Origin: Platycnemis pennipes
Taxonomy: Eukaryota > Arthropoda > Insecta > Odonata > Platycnemididae
Assembly: GCA_933228895.1 (NCBI GenBank)
Contig: OW121856.1
Span: 20,167,805-20,231,804, forward strand
Length of the DNA stretch: 64,000 bases
Direction of reading: 5' to 3'
Part shown: piece after piece, positions 11,922-24,257 of the stretch
How positions within the stretch are numbered: position 1 is the stretch's first letter
Layout of the letters: each line of letters starts with the position of its first letter
The notes under the pieces: generated by a model
What the model saw: the letters and a program-made list of their open reading frames with translations, nothing else
What the model was told of the DNA's origin: nothing
Database searches by the model: none
Program-made: the position numbers and the translations under genes

Positions 11922-12660
11922 CCGGCCTTTAGAAATCGCAGTAAATGGTATAATTATCAGGACTTGCTGAAAGACCTGTTCGTTGTTACTCCACGGTTTT
12001 TTACAAGACAAGGGAGCAGGATAAAAGAATGCGATCCTCTGTGGAAATTTTATTTGAGTTCTGCAAACCACATTCCCTGAAATTCAAGGTGTGTACATAC
12101 AAGAAGTGGATTATTTACGGTGCCCCTGGAGTGATGCAACGTGCAAAACACCTCCGACGAGCGAACTCTCGATGAACGATCTGGAGAATTTTCGGTCCCT
12201 TGAATTTCGTTAAGTAGAGGTTATACTGTATTTTGAATAATTTTTGTTAGACTTCAAAATTTTTGTGGTTTGATATTTGTCTGATTTTGTTCTGCAGTTT
12301 TTTTTTGTCCAAGTTCCCGGGCTAACCTTTGACTGCATTCTGTGCCACCTCAAATAGCCTACCAGAAGTTGGAATTACTTTTTTATTTTTGAAATATTTT
12401 TCTTTCCTACTGGGTGTCGGAACTTATTTTTTTGTTTCATACATTTTTTCTAGGTCATCCATTATTGGTCAGGGAAGTGGGCGTTTGCATTCAAATTTGT
12501 AGCAATGTATTAGTCATAACGCAGAACCTCAAGAAATGTTTGTTTTATGCGTGGTATTTTAGTTTCCAATTGTGTTTTTACGCGTTCACTTTAGGAGAAA
12601 GTGTATCAAGAATGTTTATGCGACGTGTGCTTTGTCAATTCTCAATTCACATCTTCTTGA

Positions 12661-12741
12661 AGTCAGTTTTATTAAACTTTTAGCATTAGTCAGTTTTATT
12701 AAACTTTTAGCATTAGTCAGTTTTATTAAACTTTTAGCATT
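12661..12741 (+). repeat. Three perfect 27-bp tandem repeats
   Basis: The unit starting AGTCAGTTTTATTAAACTTT and ending TAGCATT occurs three times without a mismatch. Because it is 27 bp long, short open frames on both strands show a nine-residue repeat; these are by-products, not genes. Confidence 0.9.
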
Positions 12742-12899
12742 ACCTATGCCCTGCTTGGTATAATAAAAGTGTGGAAGCGATTGCTGATATGCTGAAAAGC
12801 TAATCTTAACTTTCAAATAACCGTACTTTTGATGAAGTTGACATGCCTCGGCCAGCGGCTACAATTCAAGCCGTAAAAATTTCACGCCAGACGACACAA

Positions 12900-13730
12900 C
12901 ACGGGTTATCCCCGTGAAGCGCCTAACCCTCCAGACACCTTCCCTCTTCCCCCGCCTCCGCTCCACGATGAGATGTCCTTATCACTTCCCCCCCCCTCCT
13001 CTTCCGCTCCGCGATGAGATGTCCTTATCACTTTCCCCTACCCCTGCACCTAAGGAGCACGCTCATCAGCTCTTGCTCGGCCCAGGATCCGTGTATAAGG
13101 GACGAAGGACGAAGAGAATCAGAACGGAGGAGGGAGTCAGGGAGCCCATCGCAGCGAGAACATCCTCGGTGCCTCCAGTTTCACCCTGCCTCCTAGGGAT
13201 GGGAGAGCGTCGCAGTGAAAACATCCTCGGCCCTCCCGCTTCGCCTGCTCTAGCGCAGGGGCTCGCAGCGAGAATATCCTCGGGCCCCTCGTTTTTCCCG
13301 GCGATCCATGCCCGAGACACCGAGAGGAGCGGTGCAGCCTCCGTGCCCGGCGCCACCAGGAGGAGCCCGCGCGTCGCCCACGCCTCGAGCTCCGGCCACC
13401 CCGGACTCCGCCGCCCCCACGGAGGCAGACTACTGGGCCTGGCTCCGTGAGAAGGGGCAGCCGCTGTGGCCCCTGCTCAGCCCTCTTGACCCCACCCTAC
13501 CGCCCGCAGCCGCTGGATTCCCCGATGACTCCGTATACGGACCTGCCGCGGAGGATCACGGACCCCCGGGTGACCCGCGTTCTGTTCAGGTCCCCCGAGA
13601 AGCCCTCGCGGATCCCAGGAACTGCCGCCACCAGGGACACAGCACCTCGGGAGTCGTAGCCACACCGCGGCCTGTTCTATCCAGCCCTTCAGGCAGGGAA
13701 ACTATTTTTACGGCCCCTTTTTAAGGGCCA
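12900..13730. other. GC-rich island with internal repeats, nature unknown
   Basis: Composition switches sharply from AT-rich to GC-rich here. Near 12960-13035 a segment with GATGAGATGTCCTTATCACT is present twice. At about 13151, 13212 and 13267 three diverged units carry GCAGYGARAAYATCCTCGG. Long overlapping open frames exist in several frames (12914-13450, 13308-13724, 13447-13659 plus; 13066-13356 minus), as expected from high GC, and none shows a recognisable domain. An AATAAA lies at about 13765, just downstream. It could be an LTR or 5' region of a retroelement, a non-coding exon or a foreign insert. I cannot decide. Confidence 0.45.
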
Positions 13731-14830
13731 CCTAATGACCCAATGCGTAAATGTCATGAGTCAAATAAAATGATTATCTAGTTGCCTCATCACAATGTGT
13801 TCTTGTATTTGAGCCCAGGCTCCTTCACCTTCAAGCGTAACTCATGAAAACCCGGTCGCGCGGGTCGGAGTGTGTCGGTCCCTCGCACTCTCACCCCGAG
13901 GACGCTAAAAAGTTTTATTGACAAAGTCTTGCCACATCACTGCCACATCACCTTGCAAATACTTGCCAACTTAAGGTTAACATCAATAAGGCGAGTGACA
14001 TAAACAATGACACTATAGCAACGATCTTGATTGCTTTGTAGAGGTGGTCTGTAGAAACTTGTTTGTGGAAATACCCCTTCTCAAACGGACTGATTGTGGT
14101 TGTTTGTTTCGGACATGATCCTGCTGGAAACAGTTCAGTGAGGTAGCCATTAAGAAAAGAAATAATAAGTACCTTCTTGATAAATGTTTTTTACTCAGTT
14201 TCAGATTTTCTAGATGAATAATTCGATTTTGTATTATAACCTTTGTATTGCTTGTCTTGTCCTAAACATAGATATTTGAAGGCTGCATATTGAACTATTA
14301 AACAATATTATACATACTAATATAATTTTTTGGTGGTTCCCAGGCAAGTGCAAAGTTATAACCTACAGGCCAACATTGTAAAATCGGACACCCCAACTGA
14401 CGTTGCGGGTTGAGATTACCCTGAATAATTTACAACAAATAGAAACTCCAATGATAACTTAAAATGATAGTTTTTGATCATGCTTAGAAGGTAAACCTAA
14501 AATTTACATTCAACAGAGCCAGTCATCTAGCTGGTAAAAAATTTGCAGGAAGGGTTCATGAAGAGGCAACCTGAGGCAACAAGTATCAATAGATTAAGAG
14601 GATTCGAGAGTCAATGAAACAGTGAAAGTAACTGGGCTAAAAGGACAAATGAGAAATGTGTGATGTGACAAATGGTGATGTGACATCAGGGGAAAGAGAA
14701 AAAAACAACCACAGTAATGAATGCAGCTGGAAGATATATCCAGCCTATGTTCATTTATGCTTGGCAGTGGAGTACCCCAAATCTTGATGCCAATGGACCC
14801 ACTGGAGCACTGTATGTTTGTTCCATGAAT
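13731..14830. other. No gene recognised
   Basis: AT-rich sequence follows the GC-rich island. A short GC-rich patch at 13845-13910 stands out. I see no domain, RNA gene or clear repeat. Confidence 0.5.
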
Positions 14831-15048
14831 GGCTCGAACTAAATGAATGCTGAATCCGTGAATGAAATAAAGAGCTTATTTTGATGTGGCTTAACAATTA
14901 CCAAAAATATGCAAAAGCAAGTAGAGATAGCCATCTCTTCTAATTGTTGATGATCATTGAAGTTAAGAGGGATACTCATTCTGCTGTGAAAACAACATTG
15001 TAATACTCTCTCTACCTTCACACACTTCACATTATCTACAACTATCAG

Positions 15049-15900
15049 ATGTTGTTTCATGGAGCACTTAAGCGTGCACTCTACAAAGAATGTGACTTGC
15101 ACATGAAGAGCAGAACTGGTGAACCCATCACTGTGTATAGAATTGCTGAGCTATGTAATAGAGCATACTCCAATGTAACCAAAATTGCAAAAGGAGTGTC
15201 TGGACTTGCTTGTACTAGATCTACCCAATTAACCCTAATATATTCTTTGATGAAGACTTCCCATTTCATACTATCAATGAAATTCAACCTCAGGTTAATC
15301 ATGAGATTCCCATTCTGTCCAACAAACAAAACAACTACGGAACTTTCATTTGAAGAAGTTTCACAATTCCAGGAACAAGTTGGACTTTAAAACCAACAGC
15401 AAGAAAGCAACATTCTGCTATACTGACTGAGTCACCTCAAAAAGTTGTACTTGAGGAAAAGAAAGAGGTGTTTGTTGTCAGCCTATTCTACTGTAACTGT
15501 AAAAAGAAGTCTCACCTTTATTTGCGACTGTCAATAAAATACAAAATACGATAAAAGATTCTTCTGAATATGACGTGGAACTGAGTGACCTCTGCAATGG
15601 CCTCTCCTCTGATGATGACTGGGTGGGAGTAAGTGACTCTGAAGAAGTCAACAACTGTCAAAAATGTTTTTCCATTGATAAGAAACCAGTTTTAAGAATG
15701 ATTTTATTATTGTGGCCATAAATGAGAAATCAAAGCAGGATTGTGTCTCATGTTTTGGATCTGCAAAGAAAGGGGATAGAAATAATATTCATGTGGTTTT
15801 ATCATGGCCATAAGGACTCATTTGTGTACCCATATATGAAGGATATTGGTGTGGTTGCAGAAGAGGAAATATGTACATAGTCTGTACCTAACTGACCAGT
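15049..15900 (+). pseudogene. pogo/Tigger-family transposase, C-terminal remnant
   Basis: The open stretch at 15049-15230 reads ALKRALYKECDLHMKSR, GEPITVYRIAELCNRAY, TKIAKGVSGL. This matches the region after the DDE core of Tigger/jerky-like transposases, where '(I/V)TxYxIAELxxxAY...AxxGF' is typical. Shifted-frame fragments continue with DEDFPFHTINEIQPQ near 15255-15295, a basic ARKQHSAILTESPQKVVLEE segment near 15390-15455 and an acidic SSDDDWVGVSDSEE near 15610-15650. That basic-then-acidic tail is also usual in the family. Several frameshifts and stops make it dead. Ends were not located. Confidence 0.55.
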
Positions 15901-16189
15901 ATGGAGTATCTAAGATATAGAAAAATTAAGTTCCATTAAAGGTTTTTCTATCATTGATCAATGTTGTATCACTGAAACTACAACAACAGGAATAAATAAA
16001 CATGTAATTCTAAAAAAATGTCTTCTGTTAATTTTTGTCTCATGGCCATCATTAGCCTGGGTGTGGGATAACGGTGGTCATTGCAGAGTTTATAAATATC
16101 CTTTCATTTTTTGGGAATGAACTCACTTAAAGGGGTAAGACTCTCGGGAGTCAAAAGCTAATTAATATGTATTAATTTAGGTGAAAAAC

Positions 16190-16630
16190 CATTAAAATAT
16201 ATTAAAGATGATGAAAGTTACGACCAAATTTGCTGAAGTGACCACCATTCCCCTATTCTCACCTCCATATATTATTGAATTTGAAAGCAACTTCAATTTA
16301 ATGAGACTGAAGAATAATTTACATATTCCCTTTGCACGATCATGCAACACTGCCCATAGTCCATAATGGGCATCTGACACTTGGCCGGGAATCATGGACC
16401 TCATCCTCCAAGATCCCTTTCTCTCCCTAACAGTTCTCCCCAAATGGCAAATGTGTAGGTGGATTGCAGACCAGCTGGTATGGCCACTCACTGTGGGCCT
16501 ACAAGTCTGCCAGGGCAAACGTTTTTCGGGGTTGTCACCCCGCCCTTTTAGTCGCCTCTTACGACAAGCAGGGATACTGCGGGAGTATTCTCAATCCCCC
16601 TACCCGCAGGGGGGCTGCCTTACTCTTTCT
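16190..16630 (-). repeat. Retroposon-like repeat with a GC-rich conserved head
   Basis: On the minus strand the segment starts near 16620 with a cytosine/guanine-rich hairpin-like head. It includes TTGTCGTAAGAGGCGACTAA (about 16546-16565), a short motif that recurs, from memory, at the head of dispersed repeats in many animal genomes. It fades into AT-rich sequence by about 16190. I take it as a non-LTR or SINE-type repeat fragment. Open frames across it (16192-16518 minus, 16394-16639 plus) are not convincing genes. Confidence 0.35.
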
Positions 16631-16639
16631 GTATGGTAA

Positions 16640-19600
16640 TGCTTGTGAGAGTGCAACATGAAACCTCTCCTCGAGTATCTACAAGTCTGAGAAGAACGGC
16701 ATTATTACAAAGCAAGCTTAATGTTGTATGGAGTTCTAATATGAAAGCATATGTTACCATGCAGTTCTTCACTAAGTAGATGCACGAGAGGTCCTTAGAG
16801 CAAAGGTTCATCTGCATGAGAAAAATCACTCGATGATAGCTCTTCATTGTCCTGTCTTTAAAACTATGAACTCAGCATAGAAAAATCTTTTGCCTGAATG
16901 CTGTGAGGGGCCTCAAAGGCTTGAAGACCAGACTATTTCACAACATGACATCGATGGGCAAGTCCATGAGTTTGGAAATCATCAAAGAGGATGGCAATGA
17001 GTTAGTGGATGATCACTAACTTGCTGCCATACAAGATTACTTCCCCACTGATTAGCATAAAAGTTGTCAGAAACTCTAGGAATGAAGAAAAAAGGAAAAT
17101 GCTAACATTAGCATGAGCTTATGCATATTATGCTGTTAAGATAAAACAACACCAATGAATGTCCCCCTGAATTAAACTGGTACATTATAATAATGATTCA
17201 CACACCTAATTATGATATGATGAAGGCCCAATTATGCTCTGAATGACATCTTACACTGCGTTAAGGACCCTTGAACTTCAGTAATAAGTTTAATATTAAC
17301 TATTCCATAAAAATTAATAACGAATAAGCATACTTAAATCAAACTTAAGGAATATCAATATAATATCTGTTTTTGTACATTACAAGAATACATGACACTC
17401 AATAAATCTACAGCATATCTCCAGAGAGATGTCAATTGTCTCTGTATGTTTATTTCCCCAGCTTGCTAAATAAGTCCATTTATTCAAGGGAGAGGAAATA
17501 AAAAATTGAAATTATGAACATGCCAATCATTCTGAATATGATAATGCCAACCCATAGCTTTCCTCAACCCCACCTCCTTTGGCATAAAATAATATCCTGC
17601 CTTGCTACTTATATTTGTTTAATGTTGCCCATAACTTCAGCCTTTAGCCTCCATTCCTTGTAATAATACTGAAAATGGCTTGCATCTTGGCCCTTATTAG
17701 AATCACCACGAGTAAACTACTGACTTTAGTTAGGTTGCAGAGAGCCCCTGCCTTTTATGATTACCATTGAAGATCATTTGCCACCTTTATCCCTCATTTA
17801 TTGAAGTTTCTTACATTACTTTCCTTTTAAATTTCCAAATATTCTGCCAGCCTTCAAACCATCCAACAACTCTCTTCATCCATCTTCTAACAAAGTATAT
17901 AGTATGGAAGGCAGACCTTGTAACAATGGCCTTTAGTCATCAGATGAGCATATTACCAATTCTTGAGTCTAGACAGTTGGAAAGGCATTTTATTATCTTA
18001 ACCCTTTCACTGCAATGGTATTTTAATGCTGTATGCAAAGCAGTTTTATGAGTGTTCTCAAGAAAAAATGTTCACCAATGAAATTTGAGCACAATATGTT
18101 AAAATTTAAAAGTGACTGTGAATTCATCTGGGTTTGTTTTCTTTTTTTCCCATAATTTTTCATTTACAATAACAAATCATTTTTGCAAAATTGTGACGAA
18201 CATATGGTCCTCAAACTGGTGAATGACACAAGGAATTTTCAATATATTTTTTTAACTAATTAACCATGTTAAGTCGGGGACTTGCTGTAGTTGCACCTTC
18301 ATTGATGGAAGTGAATACACATTGTTTTCTCATCAGAGAACTTCAAGTAGTCTCGTCATGATCAAACATTCAGCCTATTTATTGTGAGCCAGATTAGCCA
18401 GCCCAAGCTGTCTCGTTTGAAAATCCTGTTCATATTCCTTCCCTCTGGAAGTACTTCTGGTTCTCATTCTTTTCTGCTCATTGCACTTCCTCCTTCCATC
18501 TCATCTATATAATTAGTAATTAATCTTCATCTTGCTGGTCAAATGACATTTGCCAAGCTTCAAATGCATTTTCAATATATTTGCGAAGTAAATAAATATA
18601 ATACTTTTCACTTTTCAACCAAAAGTAGAACCTATGTGAACACCACATATCATAACATTTACATAGGATAATTTATTTACATTTTTAGATTCATTAATTA
18701 CTTGCTAATAGCAAGCACCTACTCCATGATAATTCTCATTTTGCTCAGAGAGTCCATACATTTTCGGAAATTTTCACACAATAAACTAGCAATGTGGACA
18801 AAAATGCCACATTTCTTAAGGATTCCAACATCCACACAGAAGATGCCCAACCAGTAAGAAATGTTTTCCGGCCAGGAGTTCACAAACCACATGGGACACC
18901 CAATCAGAATCAAGGAAGTACTCAATGATGAGAGTAAATATGAAAAAATAACTTATCAAAAGTTAACTGATTGCTTAGCAAGCCAAGAAAAAGGAAACCA
19001 GAAAAAAATCTGAGTGGACTATTCCACCCATAGTCTTCATTATACACAAGAAATGGCCTTGATATTAGCACTTCCAACTCCCACGAGAAAAAGTCTTTCA
19101 TATTCGTCTTTGCAAAAACTCACAGGCACTCCAGGAACACAGCGACTTCATGCTGACTAAGACACCCACGAGAACAAGCTGGGAAACTATGCAAGAAATA
19201 TTTCACATTACTCTTGCGAAGCTACTTGAGAGCAACAGTGATTTCCTAGAGATCAGCAGTGAGCCATTAGCACTGAGGCACCTAAATCCTTAAACCACAA
19301 TGGTTTCCAACCAATGGAAGGTCTAACTTTCAAGCCTGCATCAACCTCAAGGTCAACCATCTTAAATAGCTAATCAAATCTTCTTGGTGAATGATGATAA
19401 TGGTGAATTCTGAACTAAGTTTTTATATGCCAAGGCACTTTTGTGGCAATCAGATACACACCCTAACTCCTTGAATACAATTGCCTGGAGAGATAAAAAT
19501 AACATCATCAGAGGACAAGTCAATAATACCACACACAGAGACATATCCATCACTTAATTGGACCATGCATTACAATCCAAATGAAAATGTGTTGGTTTAA

Positions 19601-19660
19601 TTTAAACTTTTCATATTATGAAGAGCCAAGAGAAAAAACAAAACTTCAAAATAATTATTA
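16640..19660. other. No gene recognised; AT-rich, possibly the 3' part or downstream flank of ANAPC5
   Basis: About 3 kb without recognisable coding domains on either strand. The short open frames at 17767-18051 plus and 18719-18925 minus have no clear family. The minus strand here could contain the missing last exon of ANAPC5, but nothing with the expected ending could be identified. Confidence 0.4.
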
Positions 19661-19665
19661 AAATT

Positions 19666-19838
19666 GCTGATAAAAGTATCTTTTCGGGTCTTCGCGTAAT
19701 CAGGTTAGCCTGAAATTTTGCGACCCCTGATGGTCGCTTCTTCTGAGGGGAAAGGTTCAGAAGAAGCAACCAGCAGGGGTCACGAAACAACAGGCTAACC
19801 TGATTACGTGGAAGACATGAAAAGGTACTTTTATCAGC
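19666..19838. mobile_element. Hairpin (fold-back) MITE-like element
   Basis: This is an imperfect inverted repeat spanning almost the entire 173 bp. The left arm starts GCTGATAAAAGTAT-CTTTTC and continues GTAATCAGGTTAGCCTG. The right arm carries CAGGCTAACCTGATTAC and ends GAAAAGGTACTTTTATCAGC. The centre contains GCTTCTTCTGA and TCAGAAGAAGC in facing orientation. It encodes nothing. Confidence 0.75.
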
Positions 19839-20530
19839 ACTATGAACCGCGAAAGCCTCAACGAAGAATCATTAAAATTATTAATAATTCCTACATCAAT
19901 GCCATACATTTGCACTATTTAACACAAATTGATATTTTAACGTTGCATGTACACATTCACTGAAGCATAAAACAAAAATTAGCTTGAACCAATCTAAGAG
20001 TGATGATTATAGGTGAATACAAGAACTCGAGTTACTATTTTAACATTTCCTTTGGATATACAGGGAGCTCTTATTCTAAGTCTTACACAAAAAGCATAAC
20101 TGGCTGGAGAGATAGAAGATTGATTCTCAATTGTTTTAAATATTAAAACACAGAAATAATATAAAAATAAAAGCATTACAGGAAAAATGAAAAAGTAGTA
20201 CAAGGAAGAACAGGAAAAATAGAAAAGTAGTACAAATGACCTACGCCAATACAATGGACTTTTGTTAGTACATTTATGAAGGGACACAAAATTCTGAACA
20301 TGTTAAAGAGGAGAACATTCAAAACAGGCCTCCCAGGGTAAGTTGATGGCACATCTGTGAGTTGTGTAACTTTCAGACGAGTAACATGCTTGATGCTCAT
20401 TTTAGTTCATTCCGTGGATAACTGGTGTTCAATTATTGTAACAAAGTTTCATTTACACTAATTATGTTTCACAAGAAACTACTTATGATACCTTACACTG
20501 ATGCACACTCAATAATTAATTACAAAGATG

Positions 20531-20973
20531 ATGTTCGCACGAGGACTGGCCACTTTTTTTTGTTCTTTTGATTTCCCTCCCTCTGTTCCCTTTTTTGCCG
20601 TGGCAAGTGTCCGCGACCGTGTTTTGTTTCGTGAGTAAGATTTTGGCCGTTAAGGGCACTCAAGGGGGAGGGAGAGATTTGTGTGGGCTAGGCCCAGGAG
20701 ACAAGAGACCTGTGCGAGCGAGTGAACGGACCAGTGACCTGCCTGAACGGCATGCATGTATGAATGTGTGAGTGACCAAGCCGATCCTCGGAAGACGTCG
20801 GACAAGGTATGCGAGCGCAAGCCCGGCAATTTCCTTCTCTTTCACCCCCTTTATTAAGTGACAGTTTTTTCGTTAGTTTTTCGTTTGTTCCGTTAAAGGC
20901 CAGCCTCCTTGCTTTATTTTACCCCTGTGGGGCCTTATTTGTCTGGGGGCATCACGGCAACGGGCGCGAACAT
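20531..20973 (+). repeat. 5' LTR of the BEL/Pao element
   Basis: The repeat matches 26448-26890 except for a few substitutions, for example T versus G in the T-run near 20591, G versus A in GTTTTGTTTCRTGAG, and A versus G in TAAGGGCRCTC. It is followed directly by TCTGGTGTCCCCGACG, the likely primer-binding region; the tRNA primer was not identified. Confidence 0.9.
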
Positions 20974-21004
20974 TCTGGTGTCCCCGACGTGATTAACTGT
21001 CAAT

Positions 21005-23473
21005 ATGCCTGAGACGGAAGAGGGGAAGCGGTCTGCAGTCATGACGAGGGACGCGTTTGATACCCATTTAAAATTACTTCGCTCAAAACGAGCTCGCGTC
21101 TTAAATACGATAATGGCTGCACATTCACTCGCAAGCGAATTAGAGGCTTTGGGAAGTGGTATCATTAATTCTCCTAAATTGAGAATATTTCGTTCAAGGG
21201 TAGGAGAATTAAAGGAGGTATACCGTGACTTTCAATCGGCACAGAGTGCAATTTGTGACTTTTGTCACGATTGTAATAAATCTGATACAAGTTCTGTTGA
21301 CATAGAACTCTCCGAAAAGGTAGAGGAGTATTATTATTTCGTACTCTCTGTGGCTGATTCTGTTAACGATTTAAACGCCTCTTCTAGTGCATCAGTTAGC
21401 CCTGGAAATTCCACGGTCTCAATGCAGCGATCTCGTCTTCCGGTCCTTGAAATTCCTCGATTTTCGGGGTCTTTGGTCGAGTGGGAAACTTTCCGTGACC
21501 TTTTTATTTCAGTTATTCATAGCCGGGACGACATCGAACCCATTGAAAAGTTTGGGTATTTAAAATCCGCTCTATCCGGTAGTGCATTGGCTTTAATAAA
21601 GTCTGTACCCTTCGCAGGGGTCTATTATTCTCTAGCTTGGAAGGAGCTTTGTGATTTTTATAATAATCCTCGTGTTTTGGGGTTTAACTATTTGGATAAA
21701 TTACTTGAATTTACGCCACTTTCTTCTGACCCCATTTCTAATATGCAGCATTTTACCTGCGCATTTTCAGAAATTTATGCTGCATTGAAGGCGTTAAACA
21801 TTCCCGATCTTGGTGATTTTGTCTTATTTCGTCTAGCGGCGCGTGCTATCAGTTCAGATATTTTGACTCGTTTCGAAGAGACATTAGCTGGCGAGGAATT
21901 TCCCACATTCATTCAGCTTTTAACATTTGTTAAGAAACAAATGAAAGTTTTGCAAACCTCTCAGGGTGTTGTATCGAAGCAAGCCCTCACGTCTTCCTCC
22001 AAGCCGAAATCTCTTCCTCGCGCGAAAGTTAGTATGACAGTGTCTGCGAGTACTAACGAGATTTCTGAGTCAAATATTTCTAAAGCAGAACAATGTCCAC
22101 TCTGTGGTTTGAAGCATTTCCTTCATAAATGTGCACAATATAAAGAGTTGAGCGTTGGACAACGTTCGGAATTTGTTCGGTCAAAAGGATTATGCTTTAG
22201 ATGTTTAAGAACCGGACATTGGGCCCCAAGGTGTCCGCGAAAAGGTCTCAAATGCTTGAAATGCAAGGGATATCATCACGTAACTTTGCATTCTTCGCCC
22301 TTAGTAAAGGATGAACTTAATGGATCCTCCTCTTTGTCTCAATTGCCCAATTCAAAGGAGGATTCTGTTGCGTCGTCAACTAGTAGCGATCCCATCACAC
22401 CTGCTAATCCTTCCACGGTGACTTCATGCACCGATTATAGTTCAACGGGCACGGTTTTGCTAGGTACGGCAGTGGCATCTGTTTTGAACGCTAGAGGTAG
22501 TCCTCAAACTGTGCGGTTGATGATTGATTGTGGGTCGATGGTGTCTGCAATTTCTACGGCTGCAGTGCAACGTTTAAAACTACCGGTAACACAGTATGAC
22601 GGAGTTTTAATGGGTCTATCTCACACTCCCCTGACTCGGCCTAGTGGTATGGTTAAATGTACTATGACACCACGTAACTCTTCTCGTTTGCTTCTTAAGT
22701 CGAATGCTGTAGTTTTGCCTCAAATTACAAGGCATCTTCCTCATGTCCCTATTCCACCTTCCTTTAGGAAGAGAGTTCGTCATCTTCAGTTAGCCGATCC
22801 GGATTTTGATAAACCCGCCGAAGTTGACTTTTTGGTGGGTATGGATTTATTTCCCCGGATTCTGTTGGGAGGGCGGAAAATACTCTCTTCTAATAAGCTG
22901 ATTGCTTTGAATTCCGTTTTTGGCTGGATATTAGTAGGACATATTCCGGAATTGCATTCTTTGACGACGGAAGTAGTGTCTTCGTGTACAGTTATTAATC
23001 ATCCTTTGGAGACAGAATTAAGTCGGTTTTGGCAAATCGAAGAGTCAGTCCCTCGAATCCATAAAAATCCTGACGATGTCTATTGCGAACGTCTATTTAC
23101 GGAGACTTATTCGAGAGATGCGACTGGGAGGTACATTGTAACGCTTCCTTTTAAACAATTTCCTCCCTCACTGGGCAAGTCCCGATCTATTGCCATATCT
23201 CGATGGCTGAACGTGGAGCGCAAGTTATCTCGCAATGAGGATATAAAAAATAATTATATTCAGTTTATGGAGGAATACGAACGGTTAGGTCATATGACCG
23301 AATCTAGTGACTTGGATTCCGTTTATTTGCCTCACCATGCCGTAGTTAAACATACTCCAGCCGGACAGAAATATCTGCAAATACTACATCGGGAAAGTGT
23401 CTTAATGACGTGCTATATACTGGGCCCAAATTGCAAAAAGAAATATTTGACATTATTTTGGCATTCCGGCTGA
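21005..23473 (+). pseudogene. BEL/Pao Gag-protease and start of pol
   Basis: An 822-codon open frame begins 31 bp after the 5' LTR. Residues about 145-290 form the retrotransposon Gag domain (RFSGSLVEWETF onward). Cysteine/histidine knuckles follow at about 364-378 (CPLCGLKHFLHKC), 397-410 (CFRCLRTGHWAPRC) and soon after CLKCKGYHH. An aspartic-protease-like motif MIDCGSMVSAIS lies near residue 506, where DSG or DTG is more common. The last third begins the pol region (LPHHAV near 23325). A small out-of-frame deletion at about 23375-23400 removes part of the conserved reverse-transcriptase entry and shifts the frame; the last 25 or so codons are therefore off-frame. Confidence 0.85.
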
Positions 23474-23934
23474 ATGCTATTGCCGTAATTACAGATATTT
23501 CGAAGATGTATCGTCGTATACTTTTGGCCGAAGCTCATCGCCCGTTTCAACATATAATATTTCGGACTGATTCCGCGAAAGCGTTAAAGGAATATAAACT
23601 TAATACGCTTACATATGGGGTTGTATCATCTCCTTTTTTGGCAATTCGCGTTCTTCACCAATTGGCAAAGGATGACGGTTCTGATTACCCCCTTGCGGCT
23701 GATGCCTTATTAAATGATACTTACGTGGATGACGTAGTAACAGGCGCGAATACCATTGCAGAGGCAATGGACTTGCAGCAGCAGTTAATTGATTTACTTG
23801 CTCTTGGGGGGTTTCCCTTGGGAAAATGGGCTAGTAATTCTACCGCACTACTCGCGAAAATCCCTATGGATCAATGGGAAAATCTATGTTTTTTAATCCC
23901 GATGATTCAGCTGCGACTAAGGTTTTGGGCATAA
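23410..23934 (+). pseudogene. BEL/Pao reverse transcriptase, central part
   Basis: This frame continues the polyprotein after the first break. It reads TGPKLQKEIFDIIL, ITDISKMYRRILL (first catalytic aspartate block) and DTYVDDVVTGA near 23720-23750, the YxDD active-site box. A second frameshift near 23876-23885 moves the sequence to the next frame; the final residues of this open frame are off-register. Confidence 0.8.
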
Positions 23935-24257
23935 TTTGGAACCCAGATGTTGATGCGTTTTCATATTTTATAACTTTTGATCAATCCATTCGGTCCAAAC
24001 GGTCTTTATTATCCAACATTGCTAGGATATTTGATCCGATTGGGGCATTGGCTCCTGTCATCTTTTGGGCAAAATGTCTTATGCAGACATTATGGAAACT
24101 AAGAATAGGATGGGATGAACCGTTGCCCGATTCCATCACTAATCCCTGGAAGGATTTTGTTTCCCAAAGTTCAGACCTATGTAATGTTCAAATTTCACGG
24201 TATGTAGATATATACCCAGGAGCGAAATATCAATTGCACGGGTTTTCAGATGCCTAA
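23874..24257 (+). pseudogene. BEL/Pao RT C-terminal region to RNase H, ended by nonsense codon
   Basis: After the second frameshift the frame reads KVLGIIWNPDVDAF, IARIFDPIGALAPV and YPGAKYQLHGFSDA, which is the RT thumb and the start of RNase H in this family. A TAA at 24255-24257 stops it directly after FSDA, where the family continues without a break. The same frame stays open beyond the stop. Confidence 0.8.

Noticed and set aside
12914..13724. Pro/Arg-rich genes in the GC-rich island
   Set aside because: Overlapping open frames in several frames are expected at this GC content; no domain, splice or start evidence.
18719..18925. Last exon of ANAPC5 (an ASLLCENFRKCMDSL stretch followed by a stop)
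   Set aside because: There is a vague helical resemblance to the APC5 end, but spacing does not match, the expected sequence just after the splice is absent and the acceptor is poor.
20660..20845. Small proteins in the LTRs (also 26577-26762)
   Set aside because: Identical open frames in both LTRs are non-coding by-products of the repeat.
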